NCBI GenBank assembly: GCA_938038815.1
Contig: CALHTF010000003.1
Span: 1 to 64,000 of the forward strand
Source: an uncultured Acidimicrobiales bacterium
GTDB taxonomy: Bacteria; Actinomycetota; Acidimicrobiia; Acidimicrobiales; SHLQ01
Length of the DNA: 64,000 nucleotides
Direction: 5' to 3'
Of the stretch, positions 37,339 to 44,932 are shown in pieces. Position 1 is the first letter of the stretch. Every line of letters starts with the position of its first letter. A model generated the notes under the pieces. It worked only from the letters and a program-made list of their open reading frames with translations, did not search any database and had not been told where the DNA came from. The position numbers were made by a program, and so were the translations under genes.

Positions 37339-38175
37339 CTACCTCCGCGATCCGCGGGTACGGCGACGACGAACAATCATCTTCTGCGACGCCTTCTTCT
37401 GGTTACGAGTACGCATTTCGGGCTTACCCCAAGGCGACACTGGGTGACGACCACCTGAGGTCTTACCTTCACCACCACCGTGGGGGTGATCGACCGGGTT
37501 CATGGCAACACCACGGGTCTGAGGCTTGATGCCCCGCCAGCGGTTACGACCGGCCTTACCAATCTTGATGAGCTCGTGCTCGGAGTTACCGACCTCGCCA
37601 ACGGTGGCGATGCAGTCGATCGGAACCCGACGCATTTCGGTACTTGGCAGACGCAAGGTGGCGAACTCGCCTTCCTTGGCAACCAGCTGCACGCTGGCAC
37701 CCGCGGTGCGAGCCATCTTGCCGCCGCCACCGGGCTGCAGTTCAACGTTGTGAATAACGGTACCGACCGGGATGTAGCGGACCGGCAACGCGTTACCGGG
37801 GCGAATTTCCGCTCCTTGGCCGTTCATCAGCTTGTCGCCGACCTCAACACCAGCCGGGGCCAGGACGTAGGCCTTTTCGCCGTCATGGTAGTGAAGCAAC
37901 AAGATGCGACAGCTGCGGTTCGGGTCGTACTCGATGGCCGCAACGGTGGCGGGGACGCCATTCTTGTTGCGACGAAAGTCGATCTGGCGGTACTTCTGCT
38001 TGTGACCGCCACCCTTGTGACGAGCGGTTTTGCGACCAAGGTTGTTTCGGCCACCGGTCTGGTGGTTTGCCTTGGTGAGCGAACGCTCGGGCGTTGTCTT
38101 GGTGATCTCGGAGAAGTCCGAAACCGTCTGGAACCGGCGACCCGGGCTGGTGGGCTTGCGTTTGCGGAGAGCCAT
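37339..38175 (-). CDS. rplB: 50S ribosomal protein L2
   Basis: A 278-residue L2 with [42 protein letters not shown] and the conserved [20 protein letters not shown], which includes the His near the peptidyl transferase centre. ATG start at 38175; 2 nt after rplW. Confidence 0.97.
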   Translation of the reverse strand: MALRKRKPTSPGRRFQTVSDFSEITKTTPERSLTKANHQTGGRNNLGRKTARHKGGGHKQKYRQIDFRRNKNGVPATVAAIEYDPNRSCRILLLHYHDGEKAYVLAPAGVEVGDKLMNGQGAEIRPGNALPVRYIPVGTVIHNVELQPGGGGKMARTAGASVQLVAKEGEFATLRLPSTEMRRVPIDCIATVGEVGNSEHELIKIGKAGRNRWRGIKPQTRGVAMNPVDHPHGGGEGKTSGGRHPVSPWGKPEMRTRNQKKASQKMIVRRRRTRGSRR

Positions 38176-38177
38176 GT

Positions 38178-38468
38178 TTAGACCTCGAACAATTCGATTG
38201 AGTCACCCTCGGCGAGGGTGATGATGGCCCGTTTTTGATCCGGGCGTGAGCCATAGGAGAAGTTGCGGCGGTTGCGCTTGCGCTTTCCCTTGCGGTTCAG
38301 CGTGTTCACCTTGAGCACCTTGACGTCAAAGATCGACTCAACGGCTTGCTTGATCTCGGGCTTGCTGGACTCAGAAGCCACAACGAAGGTGTAGACGTTG
38401 TTCTCGATGAGCGAGTAGCTCTTCTCTGAGACAACTGGCCGGATGATTACGTCGCGTGGATCGTTCAT
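38178..38468 (-). CDS. rplW: 50S ribosomal protein L23
   Basis: A 96-residue L23 ([61 protein letters not shown]). It is a tunnel-exit docking site for trigger factor and SRP. ATG at 38468 overlaps the rplD stop by one base. Confidence 0.97.
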   Translation of the reverse strand: MNDPRDVIIRPVVSEKSYSLIENNVYTFVVASESSKPEIKQAVESIFDVKVLKVNTLNRKGKRKRNRRNFSYGSRPDQKRAIITLAEGDSIELFEV

Positions 38469-39088
38469 TAGGCGCCCTCTCCGGTGGGCAGGGTGTTCTT
38501 GGAGAACACAACCCAGTCCGAAACCAACACATCGTATGCGTTGAGTTCGCCGGGCGAAATAACGTGCACCTTTGGCAGGTTGCGCAGGCTCAACCAGGTG
38601 TTCTGGTCGTCTTTGTCGGCAACGGCCAAGACGCGACCCTCAACACCGAGAGCGCTGAGCAAGGCCACGCCGTTCTTGGTCTTGGGTGCATCGAACGGCC
38701 ATTGCTCGAGCACGATGATCTTGTGTTCACTCGCCCGGTCCGACAGGGCCGAACGCAGCGCCAGGTTGACCATCTTCTTTGGGGTCTTTTGCTTATACGA
38801 GCGGGGCTTGGGGCCAAGGGCCACACCACCACCACGCCATTGCGGCGAACGGGTCGAACCCTGACGGGCCCGGCCGGTGCCTTTCTGACGCCACGGCTTT
38901 GCGCCACCACCCGCAACCTCGGCCCGAGTCTTGGTGCTCTGGGTTCCAGAGCGCCGGGCGGCGAGCTGTGCGGTAACGACCTGGTGCATGACCGGGCCGT
39001 TGGGCTCAATGGCGAAAATGTGGTCAGGAACGTCGACCGAACCGGAGTCTTTGCCGGCAGCTGTCTTCATGGTGAGCGATGCCATCAT
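38468..39088 (-). CDS. rplD: 50S ribosomal protein L4
   Basis: A 206-residue L4 with [43 protein letters not shown] and [18 protein letters not shown] (the tunnel loop). In many bacteria L4 also represses its own operon through the leader RNA. ATG at 39088 overlaps the rplC stop as ATGA. Confidence 0.97.
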   Translation of the reverse strand: MMASLTMKTAAGKDSGSVDVPDHIFAIEPNGPVMHQVVTAQLAARRSGTQSTKTRAEVAGGGAKPWRQKGTGRARQGSTRSPQWRGGGVALGPKPRSYKQKTPKKMVNLALRSALSDRASEHKIIVLEQWPFDAPKTKNGVALLSALGVEGRVLAVADKDDQNTWLSLRNLPKVHVISPGELNAYDVLVSDWVVFSKNTLPTGEGA

Positions 39089-39771
39089 GAACCCTTAATT
39101 GCGTTGCGGACGACAACAGTGCCGCCCTTGGGGCCAGGTACGGCACCACGGATAAGAAGCAGATCGCGCTCGAAATCGGTTCCGACAACCTCAAGGTTGA
39201 GGGTCGTGACCTTTTCGCCACCCATGCGTCCGGGCATCTTCTTGCCTTTGAACACTCGGGCGGGGGTTGCGCACTGGCCGACGGCGCCGGGCTTGCGGTG
39301 CACCTTGTGGGCACCGTGGCTGGCTCGCTGGCCTTTGAAGTTGTGGCGCTTCATTGCACCGGCAAAGCCCTTACCTTTGCTGACGGCGGTGACATCGATG
39401 CGGTCGCCATCGGCGAACAGCTTGTTGTCATCTTCACCTTCAGCGCCGGCGGAACCAACGGAGATCTCTTGGCCGACTTCGTATTCGCTTACGTCGTCGA
39501 GGCGCAGCTCAAGGAGCTTCTCGCCTGGCGCAACGCCGGCTTTTTCGAAGTGACCAGCGGTCGGCATGTTCAGTTTGTTGGGGTTGACCTCACCAAACGT
39601 GACCTGCAGCGCACTGTATCCATCGGTGTCGGGACGCTTGATCTGAACAACCCGCAGCGGCGCGACCGACAATACGGTCACCGGTACCACCTGGTTGTTC
39701 TCATCCCAGAGCTGGGTCATGCCGACCTTGCGGCCCACAATCGCTCTACTTGTGGAAGTACTTTTCGTCAT
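39085..39771 (-). CDS. rplC: 50S ribosomal protein L3
   Basis: A 228-residue L3 (IVGRKVGMTQLWDENNQVVP, SKGKGFAGAMKRHNFKGQRASHG and PGRMGGEKVTTLNLEVV). The ORF runs back to a TTG at 39813, but homology begins at ATG 39771 (MTKSTSTSRAIVGRK), and the upstream codons fall in a leader hairpin. It is the first gene of this S10-type operon, because rpsJ is not next to it but 10.8 kb away at the end of the str operon. Confidence 0.95.
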   Translation of the reverse strand: MTKSTSTSRAIVGRKVGMTQLWDENNQVVPVTVLSVAPLRVVQIKRPDTDGYSALQVTFGEVNPNKLNMPTAGHFEKAGVAPGEKLLELRLDDVSEYEVGQEISVGSAGAEGEDDNKLFADGDRIDVTAVSKGKGFAGAMKRHNFKGQRASHGAHKVHRKPGAVGQCATPARVFKGKKMPGRMGGEKVTTLNLEVVGTDFERDLLLIRGAVPGPKGGTVVVRNAIKGS

Positions 39772-39798
39772 CGCGAACTTTCGGTGTTTCACGCGAAC

Positions 39799-39841
39799 GC
39801 TCCGCTTGGGCAATTACTTCAAAAAGAAGGCCCAGCGGAGC
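39799..39841 (-). promoter_or_regulatory. Leader hairpin of the rplC (S10) operon
   Basis: On the minus strand GCTCCGCTGGGC pairs with GCCCAAGCGGAGC (12 bp and one bulged A), with an inner CTTC-TTTTT-GAAG hairpin. It ends 28 nt before the rplC start and lies in the transcript of the proposed promoter at 39973-40000. This is where L4-type attenuation structures lie in other bacteria. The role is inferred. Confidence 0.5.
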
Positions 39842-39972
39842 GAAGATTCGGTTGTGCCAATTGGTTCCCTGCCGTCTTGCAGCAACAGGCCTTACTGGAC
39901 TTCGGTTTTGTAACGCTTTTTCGGTAATGCAGTTCTACGCCAAGCAAAACGCACTCGGCACAGGAGGGTCAG

Positions 39973-40000
39973 CCTATAGGTGGCACATACCCCTAGCCAA
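39973..40000 (-). promoter_or_regulatory. Candidate promoter of the rplC (S10) operon
   Basis: Minus strand TTGGCT, 16-bp spacer, TATAGG. The predicted leader is about 195 nt and contains the hairpin at 39799-39841. A promoter is needed here because the rpsJ terminator and four unrelated genes cut the operon off from the str operon. Confidence 0.45.
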
Positions 40001-40035
40001 CCCGCGCGCCAGGTATCACTGAGGTATTTCTCGAC

Positions 40036-40059
40036 CCTCCAAAGACTCCTCCAAAGACT
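40036..40059 (-). repeat. Two tandem 12-bp repeats upstream of the S10 promoter
   Basis: AGTCTTTGGAGG occurs twice without a gap on the minus strand, 36 bp upstream of the proposed -35 box. Tandem boxes at this distance suit activator binding, but no factor can be named. The 361-bp spacer 39772-40132 otherwise holds only the leader hairpin, the promoter and the start region of the permease gene. Confidence 0.6.
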
Positions 40060-40132
40060 ATTGCTTCGGTATCCCCCGTGGGGCGCGTTGACGAACGCTA
40101 GCGTTGGTCGAAATCCCCTGGAGCACTCGCCT

Positions 40133-41245
40133 ATGACCGAGCATTTTGACCCCGGCGACGCGGCCGTCGGTGAGGTCGTACCGAGCACCGACCGAGATGC
40201 CATGCCCGCGTGGGTTCCTCGGGCGCTTTTGCTGTTTTTCCTTGGCATTGCGGCGTTGTACTACGGCCGGGGCGTACTCGAGTCGCTGCGGTCGTTCTTC
40301 ATCATCTTGTTGATTTCGGCGTTCGTGAGCTTCGCCATCGAGCCGGGCGTGAACAAGCTCGAAGCCATGGGCCTGCGACGCGGGTTCGGCACTGGCTTGA
40401 TGTTCCTGCTCATCACCGGCGGGGTGGCCGGGTTCGGTTTCGCCATCGGTACCGCGCTTGCCGAACAGATCAGCGATTTTGTCGACGCCGCACCCGACAC
40501 CATCGACCGCCTCGAGGCGTGGCTGATAAAGAACGTCAACGAAGACATCACCCTCGAGGCGACCCGCGATCGGTTCCTCGATGGCGGCGATCTCGGTGCC
40601 CGACTTACCGACGCGGCCGGCAACCTGGCCTCGTTTGGAACCACGGTGCTCAACACCCTGCTCCAAGTGTTCACCATTGCGCTGTTCACGTTCTACCTGG
40701 TGGCCGAGGGTCCTCGGTTCCGCCGCCTTATCTGCTCGTTGCTCGCCCCCGAACGCCAACGAGTGGTGCTGCAGGTTTGGGACCTCGCCATCGAAAAGAC
40801 CGGCGGTTACATCGTGTCGAGAGCCATCCTTGCGTTGGTCTCCACCCTGTTTCACTGGGGGGCCTTCGAAGTGCTCAACGTGCCCTACCCGCTCCCGATG
40901 GCGCTATGGGTTGGCGTGGTGAGCCAATTCATCCCGGTGGTCGGTACGTACCTCGCTGGCGCCTTACCGGTGATCTTGGCCCTCATCGACGACCTCCAAG
41001 TCGGCATCTGGACCATCGTGGTCATCATCATCTACCAGCAGCTCGAGAACTACGTGTTTGCGCCTCGGATCACCGCGCAGACCATGGAGATCCACGTGGC
41101 GGTCGCCTTTGGCTCGGTGCTGATCGGCGCCGCCATCCTCGGACCGGTCGGGGCGCTGCTGTCGCTACCGTTCGCGGCGACCGTGCAGGCCTTTATCAGC
41201 ACCTACATCGAACGCCACGAACTGGTAGAAGAAGCTACCGCCTGA
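40133..41245 (+). CDS. AI-2E family transporter / UPF0118 membrane protein
   Basis: A 370-residue membrane protein with about seven to eight hydrophobic segments. The family pattern is clear: an early pair of helices (LLLFFLGIAALYYGRGV, SFFIILLISAFVSFAIEP), a long soluble loop, then LVSTLFHWGAFEVLNVPYPLPMAL-type text and GVVSQFIPVVGTYLAGALP, YQQLENYVFAPRI, GALLSLPFAATVQAF. Members have been linked to AI-2 or sodium/proton exchange; the substrate here is unknown. ATG at 40133 is chosen over the far-upstream ORF-track start. The stop overlaps the convergent gene by 11 nt. Confidence 0.9.
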   Translation: MTEHFDPGDAAVGEVVPSTDRDAMPAWVPRALLLFFLGIAALYYGRGVLESLRSFFIILLISAFVSFAIEPGVNKLEAMGLRRGFGTGLMFLLITGGVAGFGFAIGTALAEQISDFVDAAPDTIDRLEAWLIKNVNEDITLEATRDRFLDGGDLGARLTDAAGNLASFGTTVLNTLLQVFTIALFTFYLVAEGPRFRRLICSLLAPERQRVVLQVWDLAIEKTGGYIVSRAILALVSTLFHWGAFEVLNVPYPLPMALWVGVVSQFIPVVGTYLAGALPVILALIDDLQVGIWTIVVIIIYQQLENYVFAPRITAQTMEIHVAVAFGSVLIGAAILGPVGALLSLPFAATVQAFISTYIERHELVEEATA

Positions 41246-44200
41246 ACCAGGTGGTTTCGGGAGGTGGATTCCGGTTGCCGGCGGCATCCCACGATGCAAC
41301 GTCGGCCCGGTACAGGGTGCCCGACGCAACGGGCACCGACAACGAGAACGTGTCCGATGTGCCGCTGCTTGAGCTCACCACGTTCCAGCGCACCGCCGAC
41401 TGCCACGACGAGGTGGTTTCGTTCCAATAGGCGCCTGTGGACTGGTTCTGGACCTTCACCACGATCCGGTCGAGGGCCCGATCGTCGGTCCCAAAGCCGA
41501 CCAAGGTGCCCGGCGAACCGAGCAACGCAGGCGATGTAGAGGTCGTCGACGCCAGCGCACCACTCCAGCCCGCCTGGGGTCGAACCGTGTCGGGCAGCCC
41601 CGACCGCTCAAAGTAGGTGCGGCCCACGGGTCGCAAGAAGTTCGCGCTGGCGTCGGAAACCGCGACGAGGGCACGGTACGAACCGGTCGACTCGGGAGGA
41701 GCGAACGTCGTCGACCAGTCGAGCGATGGCGACGGCGTCGAGGGTCGGGCCACGAGCGACCAGTACGGCTGGGGCTGCCAGGACTGCGAAGCGAAGTTCC
41801 AGAACATCGTGCTGTCGAGGTTTTCGATCCGCACCAACACTCGGCCAACCGCTACGTTGTCGTTCGCCGTACCGCCCAACTGCACCGTCGAGCTCACCTG
41901 AGCGGGCGACGATGGCGTGGCGGCGGCAAAGGGCGAGTCGAACTCGAGGGTCGGCGCCACGGTGTCGGCGGCTCGGTTGAAATAGGTTCGGAACCCAACG
42001 CTCGCATTGCCCGATGCGTCGTAGGCAACGGCCACCGCCGTGTACGAACCGGTTGTTTCTGGCGGTGCAAAGTCCCACGAGAACTCGAGACTGGCCGACG
42101 GCGTAGCGGGGAACGCGGCCAGCGATGACACGGGAGCGCTTTCCCACTGGTCCGTCTGGGCGTTCCAGTACAGGCCGGTGGCCCGGTCACGCACCCGGAT
42201 GTACACATGCGAAACGCCTTGGTTGTCAGCGGCGCTACCCGTCAGCACGGTCGGTGAACTCACGGCCGCGGGTGCGGTGGGCGACGTCCCGACGAACCGG
42301 TCGCTCAGGGTCAGGGTTGGAGCCAAGGTGTCGGCACCGCTCACAACGTCGAACCAGGTAGCGACGGCGGGGGTTCGTTTGTTGCCGGCCGAGTCGGTGA
42401 CCGAGACCAGCGCTTTGAAACTGCCGGGCGCCGGAGGGGTAAAGCTCTCGGAGAAGTAGGTGAACGTCGTACCCGCAGCCGGTCGGTCGATCAGGTTCCA
42501 GAACGGTGCGGTCTGCCACGAGGCGGTGCCCATGTTCCAGCTGGTGTCGTCGGCCAGGTTCTGGATTCTCATCGTCACCCGGTCGATCGACGCGTTGTCG
42601 CCCGCGATGCCGGTGAGGACCGCGGTGCCGCTAAAGCTGGCCGGCGAACTTGCCGTGGCCCCATTGAGGGCGCCGCCGAAACCAACGTTTGGATCGACAA
42701 GGTCGGGACACGACGCGCCGCCCGTCGGTGCGTAGCGAGCCCGAACGGTCTGGTCGACGGTCGGAACCGTGTAGTCGCGAACTCGGGGTCCGCCAATGTT
42801 CCAGCTACTAAAGCCCAGCTCGCGAACATCGTCACACACCGGCGTTTCCGCCTCGAGGGAGTGTTTGAACCCTTGCACCGTGTCGAGCACAAACGGGCTG
42901 GTACGGGTGACGCCATCGATCACCACATTGGTAACCGCTGCCTTGTCGGTATCGACGGTGATCGCTCGCTTTACCGGTTCGATCTCGACCGTCTTTTGGG
43001 TTTGGGTTCCCGAACTATCGGTGACGGTAAGCGTCACGAGGTAACTGGTATCGCCAGCAAAGTCGTGACCGGTCGTCGGGATGGTGAAGCTGCGGTTCGG
43101 ACCCGCGAGGCCGGTAACCGCTGGGTGAACGTGGTTGTCGTGCACGAGCGAGACATCCCACTGGTAACTCGACGCGTCGAGCAGGCCGTCGTCGGTCGCC
43201 GTGCCGCTCATCGTTATCGACTGCCCGGCGACAAACGTCGACTGATGGGCCGGCGAAGTGATGGTCACGGTCGGCGCGACACCTGCCGTGATCTGAATCG
43301 GAGCCGAGAAGGTTGTCTTGCCACCAGCGGTGACCTTGAGCTGGGCGGTGTACACCCCGGCCGAGGTGTAGGTGTGCGAGGCGTTGCGCGAGCCCGAGGT
43401 CGAACCGTCGCCGAAGTCCCACTGGTAGGAAATCTGGTCGCCATCGGCATCGGTTGCGTTGCCCGAGAACGAAACGGTCAGTGGTGTGGTCCCCGAGGTG
43501 ACATTGGCCGATGCCTGGGTAATGACCGGGGGCGAGTCGGTTCCGCCCAAGTAGCGGACACGACGAAGCTCACTCGTGTTTCCGTTGTACGAGAAGTGCA
43601 TGTAGTAGATGTGGCCGTCTGGTCCGGCACCGATCCACACCGGTTGATGACCCGGAACGCTTTTCAACACCCGGTCCTGGGCAACCGAACCGTTGTTGTT
43701 GAAGGTTGCGTAACGGATCTCTCGTTGCGCGAAGTCGCCGTAGATGTAGGCACCGTTCAGCGAGCCGGGCAGTGCCGACGACCGGAACACCTCACCGCCG
43801 GTAATCGACGCGTTCTGACAGCACGCACCCGCTGGGTCATGTGAGTAGTAGCTGATCGGCGCCGTGACACCCGCCGGGCAGGTCGGACCGCTCTTGGGTC
43901 CGTTGAGCGGACCCTCACACGTGGGCCAGCCGTAGTTCTTGCCCGCCTGGCCAAGGTTGATCTCTTCATACGCGGTCGGCGCATCGTTGCCACCCACGTC
44001 GCCAATGAAGTACCGACCGGTCGGCAGGTCGAAGCTGGTGCGGAACGGGTTGCGGAGTCCGTACGCCCAAATCTCGTCGATGTTTGGACCACCGCCGTCG
44101 TAGAACGGGTTCGAGGTCGGTACCGACCCGTCGGTGTTGATCCGCAGGATCTTGCCGAACACGTTCGACAGGTTCGCCGAGTTGGAGGCCTGAAACCCGT

Positions 44201-44765
44201 CGCCGACCGACAGGTAGAAGCGGCCGTCGGGCCCAAAATTGAGCGACCCGCCGATGTGGTAGGGCCCAAAGGTGCTGTGGAGCGGCCCGGGGTTGGCCCA
44301 GATCACCGTCTTGGTCGCCTTGTCGTTCGCCGACCCGGTGAAGGTGTATCGCGAGATCGTGAGCCGCGAATTGTCGTCGGAGTGATAGGTGTAGAACCGC
44401 TTGTTCGAGGCGAAGTTCGGATCGACGACCAGGTCCATCAGGCCGCGTTCACCGGTCGAATCGATGTCGTCGAGGTCGAAGTAGGTGTACTGGCTCCCGT
44501 TGGCCGGGTCGACCACGTACAGCCGCCCCCACTTGCCACCGACGATCGCTCGACCATCGGGCATCCAGTCGAGCGAGAGCCCATGGGCAAACCCGCCAAC
44601 GACAAACTCGTTGGCGAAATCGGACTGGCTTTGGGCACCCGCGGGCGCCAGGCCAGGCGACGACGTGTTGACCGGGAGTCCAACCGTCACAACCGCCACG
44701 ACCAAGACCGACACAACCGCCCGCCATATGACCGTCTTTTTCACATCGAAAGTAGTGAAACCCAC
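41235..44765 (-). CDS. Secreted PQQ-dependent sugar-dehydrogenase-like protein with PKD and repeated Ig-like domains
   Basis: A 1176-residue exported protein (signal WRAVVSVLVVAVVTVGLPV, cleavage near AGAQS). Residues of about 50-430 form a six-bladed propeller of the glucose/sorbosone dehydrogenase family (GGKWGRLYVVDPANG, GERGLMDLVVDPNF, GLRNPFRTSFD, GQAGKNYGWPTCEG), normally PQQ-dependent. A PKD domain follows (YQWDFGDGSTSGSRNASHTY), then an Ig-like domain, then four repeats of about 110 residues with ADNxxVxxVxVRI and SWQxxPxW. I chose GTG at 44765 because AGAGGGG lies 6 nt upstream; the ORF track starts 14 codons earlier. There is no wall anchor. The repeats probably bind a surface or polymer. 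Confidence 0.85.
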   Translation of the reverse strand: MGFTTFDVKKTVIWRAVVSVLVVAVVTVGLPVNTSSPGLAPAGAQSQSDFANEFVVGGFAHGLSLDWMPDGRAIVGGKWGRLYVVDPANGSQYTYFDLDDIDSTGERGLMDLVVDPNFASNKRFYTYHSDDNSRLTISRYTFTGSANDKATKTVIWANPGPLHSTFGPYHIGGSLNFGPDGRFYLSVGDGFQASNSANLSNVFGKILRINTDGSVPTSNPFYDGGGPNIDEIWAYGLRNPFRTSFDLPTGRYFIGDVGGNDAPTAYEEINLGQAGKNYGWPTCEGPLNGPKSGPTCPAGVTAPISYYSHDPAGACCQNASITGGEVFRSSALPGSLNGAYIYGDFAQREIRYATFNNNGSVAQDRVLKSVPGHQPVWIGAGPDGHIYYMHFSYNGNTSELRRVRYLGGTDSPPVITQASANVTSGTTPLTVSFSGNATDADGDQISYQWDFGDGSTSGSRNASHTYTSAGVYTAQLKVTAGGKTTFSAPIQITAGVAPTVTITSPAHQSTFVAGQSITMSGTATDDGLLDASSYQWDVSLVHDNHVHPAVTGLAGPNRSFTIPTTGHDFAGDTSYLVTLTVTDSSGTQTQKTVEIEPVKRAITVDTDKAAVTNVVIDGVTRTSPFVLDTVQGFKHSLEAETPVCDDVRELGFSSWNIGGPRVRDYTVPTVDQTVRARYAPTGGASCPDLVDPNVGFGGALNGATASSPASFSGTAVLTGIAGDNASIDRVTMRIQNLADDTSWNMGTASWQTAPFWNLIDRPAAGTTFTYFSESFTPPAPGSFKALVSVTDSAGNKRTPAVATWFDVVSGADTLAPTLTLSDRFVGTSPTAPAAVSSPTVLTGSAADNQGVSHVYIRVRDRATGLYWNAQTDQWESAPVSSLAAFPATPSASLEFSWDFAPPETTGSYTAVAVAYDASGNASVGFRTYFNRAADTVAPTLEFDSPFAAATPSSPAQVSSTVQLGGTANDNVAVGRVLVRIENLDSTMFWNFASQSWQPQPYWSLVARPSTPSPSLDWSTTFAPPESTGSYRALVAVSDASANFLRPVGRTYFERSGLPDTVRPQAGWSGALASTTSTSPALLGSPGTLVGFGTDDRALDRIVVKVQNQSTGAYWNETTSSWQSAVRWNVVSSSSGTSDTFSLSVPVASGTLYRADVASWDAAGNRNPPPETTWFRR

Positions 44766-44932
44766 CGAAAGCCCCTCTGTTGTACGAATAGGAGACAATC
44801 GGCGCAAAGCCCACGAAGTAAACGTCGACCGCCAAAAGGGGCCGAAAGACTCAAAGGCATACCGGGGGATACAGATCCTCGGCCGTTGCGGAGTACCCCC
44901 TCGCGAGGGCGTGCCCTAGAGTTAGGCCTGTT

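Noticed and set aside
40036-40059. CRISPR-like array
   Set aside because: Only two 12-bp units with no spacer and no cas genes in the window.
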